Position numbers and translations under genes: made by a program
The notes under the pieces: generated by a model
The model's input: only the letters and a program-made list of their open reading frames with translations
The model's database searches: none
Told to the model about the DNA's origin: nothing
Part shown: piece after piece, positions 48,309 through 59,749 of the stretch
Position numbering within the stretch: position 1 is the first letter of the stretch
Layout: each line of letters begins with the position of its first letter
Source of the DNA: Topomyia yanbarensis
Taxonomy: Eukaryota > Arthropoda > Insecta > Diptera > Culicidae
DNA length: 64,000 nucleotides
Assembly (NCBI RefSeq): GCF_030247195.1
Contig: NC_080670.1
Span: 41,711,524-41,775,523 of the forward strand
Direction of reading: 5' to 3'

Positions 48309-48579
48309 ATTTCATGCAAATTGAATAAATACCCTGAATGAACTACGTGTATTGTTAAGAGAGACGCGAATAAACATAAAATTCAATTTTTAAATGCAGC
48401 TAGTATTATGAATTCTTGACTTGAGAGGGTCGATATTTGAGGTACAATTATTCTCAGCAATTGTGAAAAACGTGCAAATGGAATCTGGCAACGATGGATG
48501 CTTGTTGTCTTTGGAATTACGACAGAGCCTGGTAGATAAAATTAAGAAGAGCAAGAAGCCTGTTGTCGTTTCTTCTCCC

Positions 48580-48742
48580 CAGTTAAACTCATTCCGGAAC
48601 CGGTTCGGATTTCTAAATGGAGTCATTATGGATTCCAAATCAAATGCAACAACCGATTCCGACTCAGAATCGGTTGTTGCATTTGATTTGGAATCCATAC
48701 TCACTCCATTCAGGATTCCGAATCAAATTTCGAATGGTTTGA
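48580..48742. repeat. Hairpin with perfect 32-bp core stem
   Basis: 48,628-48,659 and 48,667-48,698 are exact inverses with a 7-nt loop (CGACTCA). Pairing continues outward imperfectly (CGGATTTCTAAATGGAGT against ACTCCATTCAGGATTCCG). Because the stem is in register, both strands read nearly the same peptide, beginning MDSKSNATTDS. A 14-bp tandem GAACGAATGGTTT follows at 48,730-48,763. Confidence 0.75.
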
Positions 48743-48828
48743 ACGAATGGTTTGAACGAATGGTAAACCCTACACTAAGACGTTCACATAGCGTCGTGGT
48801 ACACGCAGAATTTTATTTATGCATCGAT

Positions 48829-48986
48829 AGCATACTTTTCTATATGCCTCTCGTTTCTTCTGCTGTAAATTTTATGCATTGGACATATTCGATCTATCCA
48901 CTCATTGAATGCTTATTAGAAGTTTATGCATGAAAATGCATAAAAATCACAGCAGAAAAAAAGAGACGGGAATAGAAAGTATGCGT
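48829..48986. repeat. Imperfect inverted repeat
   Basis: GCATACTTTTCTATATGCCTC and TTCTTCTGCTGTAAATTTTA at the left recur inverted as TAAAAATCACAGCAGAAAAA and GAGACGGGAATAGAAAGTATG at the right. It directly follows the preceding hairpin. Confidence 0.55.
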
Positions 48987-49618
48987 ACTATACATATTTT
49001 TGTTTCTCAATGTACTAGTTGTCTCTTTCGCTCAACCCATCATTTTGCTTGGTGCGTATCTTCCAGGTTCCTGGCAACTACATACCAACATATGCAGTTT
49101 GACAGCGACCTACATATATGGGGCCTTGTAGCTATAAAGCCCCAAACCAAGAATTATGTTCGGCTCTATGCACAATATTCAAGCATTCAAGCACGACGTT
49201 TTGCATCTTGCGGGATGATTAGATACCACATCAGTCAGAAAATCGACACTTAGTAACCAAATAAAGTTTTTAATGGTTGGATAAAAAAATATTGTTTTGA
49301 GTTTCATGACAGTGATGCTGGCTGTACAGACACGTCATCCGAGACAGAAGGCTGGTATCTTCTATTTGTATACCGGTACGATATACTCACACTGCTATTT
49401 GAATCGAGCATTGTACAACTACACTGTTCGTTTGTGTTCAATATTTGAGACGAAGGTGTATATATAGATAAACATATGAAAAAGGCGTAAGCGCAATAGG
49501 GATCTTTAATTTTGCAAAATTGTGTCAGCTTTTCATATGTATTGATAGCGGGTGTCCTTACGAGTACACTCATATCATTTTTAAACCTTAATTATTCTTT
49601 TCTGATTTTTAATTAAAA

Positions 49619-50686
49619 AACCTGTTTTAATCCACCTAGCGGTGCAATTGTGCCTTTCTCATTTCTCTAAACTATGGCACGGAGGCTTTTTATGTTCAAC
49701 ATAATCGTGGAAATGTCCATTACATTCTTAGTACACTTTGCACTTATACACAATGGCATGCCAGCCACGAACTTGATGAGCTACGCGTCGACGGTGAAAC
49801 ACTTGAAACAAAAAAAATATCGTACTTCATTAGCCTAATCAGCATTAGATCAATGTTATCTGCTTGCTAACTCATTTTGTCATGCGGGGATGGGTATGTG
49901 AGGAGGGCGAAAGTCCCATGAACGAACGACTCCCCAGCTTAAACTGGTATGCTTTGTGATATAGTGGTGGTTTAAAGATGATGGGGTTGAAAGGTAGGGG
50001 TATGAGGGCTGGTTGGGGTGGTGGTCTGAGGGGTGATTTAAGGAGATTTTTAAAGGAGGGGAGTGAACAGTAGAGGGGGGGGGGTGTAACCATCAACTAC
50101 TCCCCTGTTAAAATCCAGAAACCTTATGCGAGTCGAAAAAAAAATTTGGCCGGGATTAGGTTGACGTTTTTCAGAGTGATTGCATAACCTTTCTATATGA
50201 GAAAGGCAAAAATGTGCCAAAATCCAAAAAAGTGAATCGTTGTCAAATTTTTTTCGAGTTTGCATCAAATCTCGACGTTTCATGCACCTTGAACACATTT
50301 AGCATCAAAAATAAAAATTCTATTTTTAATTTTTCCTATAGTTTATATGAGAAATTTCTGTGTGGCCGCTCTCTGAAACCCGTAATTCCGGAACCAGAAT
50401 TCCGATCGATCCAAAATTCAATAGCAGCCGATGGGAACCTTTCATTTGAGACTAAGTTTGGGCAAATCGGTCCAGCCATCTCTGAGAAAAATGAGTGACA
50501 TTATTTGACACATATGCACATACATACACACACACACATACATACACACATACACACACACATACAGACTTTTTCCGATCTCGACGAACTGAGTCGAATG
50601 GGATATGACACTCGGCCCTCCGGGCCGGGATTAGGTTGACGTTTTTCAGAGTGATTGCATAACCTTTCTATATGAGAAAGGCAAAA
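49619..50686 (+). mobile_element. Stand-alone family-2 Helentron-like element (copy E)
   Basis: It starts AACCTGTTTTAATCCACCTA; a subterminal GCCTTTCTCAT at 49,652-49,662 is the exact inverse of ATGAGAAAGGC at the 3' end. Two full 3' termini are present, each with CCTTTCTATATGAGAAAGG (50,188-50,206 and 50,663-50,681), embedded in a 60-bp direct repeat (50,152-50,212; 50,627-50,687). The CA-rich tract (50,516-50,566) and GAACTGAGTCGAATGGGATA / CTCGGCCCTCCGGGCC block precede the second. It is inserted in A-rich sequence with no visible target duplication. Confidence 0.7.
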
Positions 50687-51080
50687 AAACAAATTAAATT
50701 CAGCCAACGAACTGACAGTTGTCTTACTAAATGACATATTTGCAAATATCTCGTTCGCCTCATTGTTAACCAGGACAGCACCCCACATAGCATGATCTGG
50801 TACTTTTGAAATCCACCAGCAGCCTGCCATCCCAAATTTCATCTGCAAACTATGGTAGATCTGATGAGGCAACCTACAGAGTAGTGCAAGTCGCATGGAT
50901 GTGTTATTGTCCTAAAAGGAAACAAACTAAAAAATGTTTTTTTTTTCAATAATTTCGGGCTTAAAAATAGAAAAAGGATTGAGATATTAACTAACGGCAC
51001 TAATCTGCATCAGAAAATGCCTTAACCCGCACATCCCTATTGAGAGTCTGTGTTTATTTTCTCTTTCGATTATTATATTA
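50687..51080. other. No gene recognised
   Basis: Short AT-rich spacer between the copy E element and the microsatellite. A minus-strand frame runs through copy E and into this spacer and shows an isolated patch (MAGCWWISKVPDHAMWGAVL) reminiscent of no family I can name. Confidence 0.3.
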
Positions 51081-51482
51081 GATATAGATATAGATATAGA
51101 TATAGATATAGATATAGATATAGATATAGATATAGATATAGATATAGATATAGATATAGATATAGATATAGATATAGATATAGAAATAGATATAGATATA
51201 GATATAGATATAGATATAGATATAGATATAGATATAGATATAGATATAGATATAGATATAGATATAGATATAGATATAGATATAGATATAGATATAGATA
51301 TAGATATAGATATAGATATAGATATAGATATAGATATAGATATAGATATAGATATAGATATAGATATAGATATAGATATAGATATAGATATAGATATAGA
51401 TATAGATATAGATATAGATATAGATATAGATATAGATATAGATATAGATATAGATATAGATATAGATATAGATATAGATATA
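51081..51482. repeat. (GATATA)n microsatellite, 402 bp, about 67 units
   Basis: Hexamer GATATA repeats in constant register with a single T-to-A change at 51,185. All four long frames over it (alternating IS, YR, LY or YI dipeptides) are artefacts of the hexamer. The purity suggests recent expansion or, alternatively, assembly collapse of a longer array. Confidence 0.95.
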
Positions 51483-54270
51483 ATCTGTTTGCGTTTGCAT
51501 TTGTGCATGACAGCAATCTGCTTTCTTTGCGCAAAGAGGAAAACCTTCTCAGCAACAAATTTACGCGAATCGATTGAAAGCGCAACGAAGGTTTATTAAT
51601 TACGTTCATTGATTTCTACATGTTTTATTTCCACTTAGACTATCCTTCGATTTCACTAATGCATACTATAAAGCCTATTTATAAATGAATACACTGCCAC
51701 TCAAAAAACCGTCGCATAATACGTATCTAAGTCCATATTTAAAATTATTTTCGATATATGATTAAGACCACAGCATTTGCTAAATTTATATGTGTAGAGA
51801 GTTACAATATAGGGAAAATCAAATTAGAAAGCTTGTTCTATCCATGAAATACGAAATAAAATGTGGCTAAAACGCAATTTTTTCTTCACCGGTCACCGGG
51901 TTTTTACCGCACTAAATCGAGATTGTCCCATAAAGATTTAAAACACTCCTGCTATTAGTTCGGTTTTCGGTCGAAGTTTTCTGTCTTTTTCTTTAGATCT
52001 TCTCAAATAAGTTTAATCAGATTCGATCGCCAACTACAAATAAAATGACCTGACTGATATACAATACGATTTGGTTCAATGTGCAACATTCGATGTTGAT
52101 TGGTTATACTTAAAATGTACAAAAGAAATATATTTGAGTTATTATTAATTCAAATATACTAAGAAATGAAATATTTCACATTAAGTAGTGTAGTATTACG
52201 TCTATAGATCGTGCAACCCCATAGGGCTGTTTCTTGTAGTTTTTTTTATATAAATTTCAACTCCATGCAGCAGTGCTACAACTAATGACCCCCAATCCAT
52301 TTCTGTTGCCTCATCACGTTATCTCGATCCACAGGTACACTATGGATAAATTAAAACACATTTGTCTAATAAATAATCTGCAGCTTTGCTACCCGACTCC
52401 AGCCAGTTTACGTTGCCTTCGGGTGCATTGTCTAATCCGAGCAAGGATCCTATAATCCGCATGAAAAGTTAGCTTGACATTTCTGTCTCAATTGAATTTT
52501 GTAAAAGGATGCAAGCGAAAGTATGGTGACTTTTCACTAGTGCGGAGACGGGGTAGCATAAAAGAATAACATAAACTAGATAAGGTCATGGAGACCCGTG
52601 GTCGGTCATTTCGACGAAGAAAAGAAAAACTTACCCACTTAATTCCGCTTCCAGATCGCATAAATTAGGATATAGCGACGTCTATTCACAGCGGCTCCGG
52701 TTACGCTACGGACACAGACAACACGAAGAGAAGAGCCTTAGCGCCGGGCATCAGCAATCGTCAGTGGAAGGCGTTCGGAATAATAAATATAAGGATAATT
52801 CCGGCAAAGATGTGGAAATATGTGACTGGATGGGACGACTGGAATTTTTCATAACCCCCTTTTGATCGGTCGGAGGGAGATGTGCATTCTCTAGGCATTT
52901 GAGTCGCTTTTTACGTGGGTGATACGTGCCGAGTGAATAAGAAATTGCGGAATGAAATTGCAATTTTTACGTTGATTTAAAAATCTATGAAACGATAACT
53001 ACGTCGAAAACAAACCGCGCAATAATCGACATTAGTGTATAGTAGATAGTGCAGAGAAGCGCGAGCTATGTAAAGCAGCAACAGCTGTGTAGTATGTATG
53101 TAGGAGAAATTGCGGAACGGACAAACGGAAACGTTTGTCGGTTTCCAAGTGATGATAGAGATAGAACGGTAGCGAAATGTATGCTGAAAATTATTACATA
53201 TCATTTGAGAGACATACCGTGTTATCGGGAAAGTTGATAGTTTGTACAGATAAATGTCAAAGTGTAATATGTAGTACATTCTTATATATCCCCACAGAGT
53301 TGGTGTTAGGAGTGCCATTTAAAAATAACTGAAAACAGTAAAATATTCTTTAGGTTATCCGTTTTCCATACAAATCATAAATTTTTAATAAAGAGTCAGC
53401 GTTTCTTCGTAATAATAGATTAAAACCGTAAATACTGCGCCGTAAACTTACTTTCTCCTCCTATCTGGGGATCACGTAGCTAGGGGGTGTGATTGAAATA
53501 CAAGAAAAGCCTTGTAGCTACATATATCGTTACATGAAGTCTTCCAAATTTTCCAGAAAGTTAACAAACTTGAACCTAAATATCATAGAATTATATTTTT
53601 ATGCATCATACTAATTTTGAAACGGTCAACCGGGACTCTCAACTGATACAATATCTGATCGAGTTTGTTCAAATATAAAAGTTTAGATTTAAGCCAAATT
53701 TATCTTACAAGATGTTGATGGAAAAGGAATTTGATTCAAGCTTACATCAGCCATCCTCCAGAACAAGGGGAAAAATGAAAAAAACGAAACGAATGAAATG
53801 AAACGAATATATTTTTGACAGGAAAGCCTGTTTTTTACTATACTACCCAATAAAAGAGATTATAACTACTAGAGGTCGCATGTCACTGTTAACACTGAAA
53901 ATTTATCATCTCGCTCTTACATATGCTATGCTCATTAGTTTGACACATATTGCCCCAGTTACACACATGTCAAAGTAATGGGATGCTAGAGTGAGACCCC
54001 ATGTTTCAGTCCGTGAATACATGGAGACAGTATCGCTTTGTTCCCACTAGTACTTATAACCTCTTTTTACCCAGCATCTTTGAAAAGAGCATCAATTTTA
54101 TCTATTCACTATATCTCTTTGGTCATAAGATATCATTGGTGCGCAAAAACCGGTGGAATTTGGAATTATGTTTTTTTCCGCTAGGAATTTGTCAGCACTC
54201 AGATTCCTCTGGATACAACGTTCAGTTAAAGCAAAGCTTTTTCATAAATGAAAATATCTTTTGAAATCGG
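51483..54270. other. No gene confirmed; candidate minus-strand splice donor
   Basis: Sequence is mostly single-copy-looking. On the minus strand a GC-richer stretch (about 52,980-52,635) ends in AAGTGG|GTAAGT (donor GTAAGT at 52,634-52,629), which would fit a 5' exon reading leftward. No protein domain, promoter element or acceptor supports it. Other small frames are unrecognised. Confidence 0.25.
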
Positions 54271-54420
54271 CTTATTAACTAGAAGATTTAATAACTTTCC
54301 CGCGAGAATTTAGATCGATTAATTACTTTCAGCATAGTTGTAGACTATGCAATTGCTTATCAGATTCTCACTTTTCGTAATATTTGAATGACTATAGCAA
54401 CACCTAGTGGCAAAAATGTC
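54270..54420. repeat. Diverged fragment related to fold-back III
   Basis: The order of landmarks TTTAATAACTTTC, TTGTAGACTATGCAATT, GATTCTCACTTTTCG and CACCTAGTGGCAAAAATG parallels TTTAATAACTTC, TTGTAGACAATTAAATT, TTTTCACTTACAG and CACCTAGCGGTGAAAATG in the right arm of the 42.4-43.55 kb element. Heavily diverged. Confidence 0.4.
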
Positions 54421-57400
54421 AAACAGTTTCATTGAAAAACTTAAGTTTTCAAACGAAAAACCTTTAAAATTAAAAGTTGTTCTGGAGCTGTTCTGTTTGG
54501 TTGCAAATGAAAGAGAAAAGTCAATTCTATCACATACTGAAGTTTCAGAGAAGGCGATTTGTTTTTCTAATGAACTTGTTCTACCAAACACCGTGGGTAT
54601 TGTACGTTCCCGGAGTAAGTTTTACATCGACATAAGCATTACAACACCATTATAAATGCTTTAAGCGAGCTATTTCAAATGTTAAGCACTCAATGAATGA
54701 ACAGACCGTAAAACGCCAACTGCACATGTTCCACAGCAGAAAAAACGAGAGACAGGCAAAAAAACATGCCGTCGATGAAGCTCTCCATGTAGTGTGCATA
54801 AGCACTTTTCAGTTGGTTTGTCCGTCTCACTTTCGCAATAACTTTGTTCTTCTCACACTCTCGTTCGTAGCAACAACGTTCGTACAGCAGTGCTGATCGC
54901 CGAGGGTGGTATAAAAAACCAACCGGTGCTCACATGCACCGGTACGGTTCTCAAAATCTCAACGAATGGTGCACACCGTGTGCGGTTCTGATTTCGTTCA
55001 CACGGTAAACGAAACCAAACCTCAACCGAGTCTCAGTTTCGAAAACACAACCGAGTCACTCAGCACCGTTTACATGTGTGCACGAGTTTCAACTCGTGTT
55101 GATGTATTTTCAACAGCGCGCTGATTGATGTGCAGTGCAGTCGAATGGACAAGTGAAATGAATGAAATGAGTTGTTATGAGTCGATGGGGCAATATCGAA
55201 ATGTTTGATCCTGGAAAATTGTTTGCAGTTCCACAATTCTTGAGGCTTTTTTCAAAAAGACCTATCTACAATGGGTGACTCTCATTGTTTTCTTTCTCTT
55301 CTGTTAACAATTCAATCACTTTAACATTTATCCCTCAACTCTTTGCATAATATTGACTACATATTAAGAAGACTGATATCTCTTTCCTGTCCCCATACAA
55401 ACGAGAAGCGACAGAGGTTACAGTGCCTCTATTGGATGAAGGTAGGAAGCTTAATTTTTTTTATTCCTTCGACTTTATTTGGTTGGATCGGGAGCCTTTC
55501 GGTGTTAATGAGCCGGAGTATCATTGCAATATGTTATGAAATAATAGAAATAATACGGTCTGTGAGTCATAACGTGTATTCAGGTGACGCATCCGCTTAT
55601 CGAAGCGTCCGTTTTTTTCCTGGTAGGTGTAGCAGCAACCGATGGTCCATTACGCTTATTGGTGGTCCTTGTGACAGATCGCTCGTTGAATGGTATGGCA
55701 CAACTCCCTCGTGCGCGCCGACGTCGGATCTCGTAACAGATGGTGTATCTGCAACAAGGAAATTCCAGTTTTCGTTACAGTCAAAATGTCTGTCACGAGA
55801 ACTGGGGAGAAAGGGTACTGATGCAGATATCTGCTGATGAAGTGTGATACATTGCTAAGTAGAACTAGTATAAGAAAAAATTTATAGATTCACATTAATC
55901 GACTTGAGAAAGAGGTATATGGTGTACAGGATTTGAAGGTTTTGAGTTGCCAGGGCGTCCCGGATCGGTATATCGGGTGGTTTTCCGTCTCTTGGACCAA
56001 GGTTTTATAATATCTTTGGGATTCCTAAACTTCCATCGCTCCACGAAATTTGTCAAATTTCGAGTGTCCTCCGAGAAGAAACATTGAAAAACTCGTTGAA
56101 ACTACGCGATCTTTCATAAATATCACCTTCTAATGCCTAAATGTCCACTTCTCATTATCATTCTAATCCAAGTGTCCGCCTTCTCATTACCCGGAATGGA
56201 GCACTGCGAAAGAATTCAAACTAAGGCAATCTGCTATGATTTTTCAGATAAAGTACTCAAAAACTTTCATGTTTTCCCCAAGAAATAAAGAGTGCTTTTC
56301 ATGCTCCATCAAATGGAGAGCCTCCTGTAACTGTAACGATGTGGGCATGGTCGTTGATAGGTAAATATAAAACGATCAATTTTGTGGGGAGAATGTTGGC
56401 AGCACAGCCTCTTTTATGATTGCACTCAACACTAATGTCATAATATTAGCATTAAAGCGATGCATAGCTGTCATCATATGACGAACGTTCCGTGTATTCC
56501 AATCACAGGATGAATCGAATACATAACGTAAGCCCTAGCCACCAGACGAAACATTGTTTCTCTGATGATCTGTCCGTTAATCCGTTGAAAAACCGGTGCC
56601 AATAATCGCGTTTTTCAGCTTTATCAAGTTTTTCATTTGCATTTGTAGCGTCGCGTATATCGGGAAAAAAATCCGACGTTCAAAAGTCCCTTTCGCGTAT
56701 AATTCTAAGCAATCTCTGCCCACCACAAAGTAAGAGACTGTTCACGGTTGTTCGCGTTGGGTACTCGTTTCGTCAGACCTTTAATCGTAGTGTAACACCT
56801 GGGAGAAAATGTAGGGACTGAAACATAGGGACCCTTGGGGTTTTTGATGTACCATGTAGACATTCCTGCGAGTTTCTAAGATTACCGAGGCCAGGAACCA
56901 CTTACTTCGGTTTTATAACAGCACCCTTCAAAGGACACTCTCAGGCCTTTACAAGGAAGCTTAGCAGAGAAAACTGATTTTCCTCTTTCGGAAATTTATA
57001 GGATGGCGAACCAGAATTTTCACTGGCCGAAGAAAAGGGTTCTTGAAGGAGCGAACCCCATACTTCGCAATTTAGGCCCCTACACCATCAGTCTCTACTT
57101 CCCAGGCGAGAAGATACTTCTTCGTACACGGCCAAGTGGTATTTAGTTAAGGACATGCTGAACAGAGTCACAAGGTGGCAGCTAAAATGGCTGGCGTCAT
57201 TTCTGCTTCTTCTTTTTATTTCATCGTCAAAATCCAAACATTGCATTGGCGCGCAAGACAAAATCGTTTGTAACTTAAATGTCTTATCTCAGATTGCTTA
57301 GAAATTGTATCACTGTATGTAGGCATGTTAGCACATGCAGATGAATAAATTCTCTTCAGGGAATTTTGATTCGTTTGGGAAATTTGTACCTCTTAATTTT

Positions 57401-57753
57401 TCAAAACAAATGAAACACGTGGTGCAAAAATCAATCAGCTGATTGCTGAACGATACGCTTGTGTGCTTGCCATCTCCTATCGGTATAGTACGTTCTAGCC
57501 GCACACAGATGCTGAACGTAACCCGAACAGAGCCAAACATAACCGAACCTTTGTTGTGATTTTGGCATCGCTTCACCTTAAATCTCGCATATATCGATGA
57601 TGTTAAATGGCTTATCTTTGCCCTCATTCAAGTTTATTATGAATATATACCAAATTCGTTACTGATACTTTTTGCATGTATCAGGCAACTAGCAGTTCAG
57701 AAATTGGATTCTGAGATGATTATGGCTTTCATTGGTTTAGTTTTCGATAAAAG
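54421..57753. other. No gene recognised
   Basis: 54,900-55,130 carries GTGCACACCG / CACCGTTTACATGTGTGCAC-type motifs and a TATAAAAAA near 54,910, promoter-like but unsupported. A 164-codon plus frame (55,343-55,837) and the GC-richer 56,800-57,190 stretch (possibly old retroelement) show no motif I can name. Confidence 0.3.
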
Positions 57754-57755
57754 TA

Positions 57756-57935
57756 CACTGAAAAAATAAATTCAGTTTGGACAAGGAAATTTTTTATTCA
57801 AATAACTTTTTTTTCCTTATCTTTTTGACGGTAGGTAGGGAACATAATTACTTACATTGGAACCAAATTTCATTCAAATCAAAGATGGTTTTTTTTAAAT
57901 CGATTTTAAATTTTTGAAATCGATTTTTTTCAGTG
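57756..57935. mobile_element. 180-bp MITE with CACTGAAAAAA ends, TA flanks
   Basis: Inverted ends CACTGAAAAAA and TTTTTTTCAGTG are flanked by TA (57,754-57,755; 57,936-57,937). The interior repeats AAATCGATTTT-type motifs. Fits a Tc1/mariner-mobilised MITE. Confidence 0.6.
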
Positions 57936-58236
57936 TAGGAGTCAATGACGAATTTTTTCGATCTTTTTATTCAAAAATTTAACTAATTCTGTGCAAATCA
58001 ATCCTACAATACTTTAAATTGATAAAAAAGTGTGACGCTTTTCAATATACAGTCTAGATCATTTTTGGAAAAAACGTAGTAGCCACTTTGGCTTTTTGTG
58101 ACAAAGTTCTCATGTGCAGAAAGTTTCATTAAAATCTGAGAGTGTGCTGCCAACTCTGAATACGTTTTAGTGCGAAATTCGTCTATTATTAAACATTTTT
58201 CAAAGATGCCTAAATTCTAGTTTTTTTCTTTCAACC

Positions 58237-58744
58237 AGGGTAAAATGCCCGCGGTTGCAGTGTAATATACCCCACATCAAGAGGATGGTATGCCCCACAA
58301 CAATCGGTGAGTATGCCTCACAACAATGGGTGGGGCGTTTTAGCCGGTGATGAGCTGCTGTGAATGCATGAATAAATCTACACGCACACATAGTTTTAAG
58401 CCAAGATTAAAACTAAGATAGTAACTATAATATTCTAGTAAGCTACTCGAAATAATTCTATCAAATCCGACTGTTTCTAATTGGTTTTAATGCTATTGGA
58501 AAAAGTGGGAACTTACATCAGAATAGCTCTTTTGAAACTTTTGTGTATATTGTTGTTTGGCAACGTATTAAAAATACCAAACTAACTTAGTACGTTGATT
58601 TCATGAAACGATACTGTTATCAGGCATTTTTACTTTTTAGATAATTCAGGAATCCTGGGAATTGAAGAGGGGCATTTTGCCTCGGAGGGGCATTTTGCAT
58701 CGGAGGTGCATTTTGCCTCGGAGGGGCATATTATCCCCCTTTAC
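58237..58744. mobile_element. TIR element with 18-bp tandem repeat at one end
   Basis: The left end AGGGTAAAATGCCC and right end GGGGCATATTATCCCCCTTT then ACCC are loosely inverse. Just inside the right end an 18-bp unit AGGGGCATTTTGCCTCGG is repeated about four times (58,669-58,740). Near the left end TATGCC(C/T)CACAACAAT is repeated (about 58,289-58,325). Boundaries are approximate. Confidence 0.4.
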
Positions 58745-59749
58745 CCGAATCAATCGCACCTGCACTGCCACTTGCACTCTGTGGCGCGCGCCGTGGTTAG
58801 TTTATCTGAGCGCACCACAGAGAATTTAATGGCATCTTCGTTTTTGACAGTGCACTACACTGGTGCACTACACTCATTCAAACTTGGGTGTAATCAGTCT
58901 ATCTCTTTCTTTGCACTTCACCCGATGTAGCACCAGGAAAAAACGAAAACGCTATAAGAGCTCTTTTCCACACTCTAGGATTATTCTAGTGTTAGGTGTA
59001 TACAAATTTATCTCTTCCGCCAGCATGCTCTCACACATATTAAGTATAGTGGTGTATGTGAATAATAGAGAAGCTCTCTCGTTAAGGTTGTCAGAGTGTG
59101 GGGAGTAACTTTAAATCCTCTTTACTGTCCAGAAGATACGGACATCACTGATTACCATCGTGATTGTTTACAATGCGTGAAATTAAAGATGCTAGTTTTC
59201 CAAAGTTTTCCTTCAGTCATTTCCACAGTATCAGATAATATCAAGTTTTGTGCATAATCGATTGAAGTTTCTTTGGTGTTTGGTGACCCGAGTAGTGAAA
59301 CCAATATGATTGTAACAGTGTAGCAAGAGTGAGACGAATATAAACAAATAATTTCAACTCCAAGTACAATTGGTGGACAGACACAAATCAAGTGCTTTAG
59401 TTATTATTTTGCCAAAAACTCAGTTTCAAGCAGTAGACTATTATTCTATCTTTTCTATGTAGCAGTTTGGAAACAATCTAAAAAGGTTAGTGTTTTAAAA
59501 AATGTATTTTTTGTATTTAATTTAAGGTTAGTGTTTTAAAAAATGTAAACTTCTGTTCGTGCCTGCTGCATGCTAAGGCAGGGAAAAGAGGGAAGAAGTG
59601 GGTAGCCTGGCTTCCTTGTATAATGTATAATATTACTAATGTTCCTAAATCCTTTTAAACTTTCCTATAAAAAAACATTTTCCGACCTCAACAAGACGAG
59701 CCGAATGGTCAACCAGTGTGTCAATTTAATGTGGTCTAAATTATTAAAA
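58745..59749. other. No gene recognised
   Basis: 58,770-58,930 has GTGCACTACACTGG and GCGCGCGCCGTGGTTAG segments that loosely resemble 15,030-15,090. A 20-bp direct repeat AAGGTTAGTGTTTTAAAAAA occurs at 59,485 and 59,525. Nothing coding is supported. Confidence 0.35.

Noticed and set aside
48421..48933. 170-codon plus-strand frame and overlapping 104-codon minus-strand frame
   Set aside because: Both run through the perfect hairpin and adjacent inverted repeat, and show no family motif. Length is explained by palindromic sequence.
50987..51609. Four long reading frames of 140-178 codons on both strands
   Set aside because: They are alternating dipeptides generated by the GATATA hexamer in different frames; not genes.
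56800..57190. Possible old LTR retroelement piece
   Set aside because: TGTAACACCTGGG start and leader-like text are suggestive, but no border, repeat copy or protein motif could be shown.
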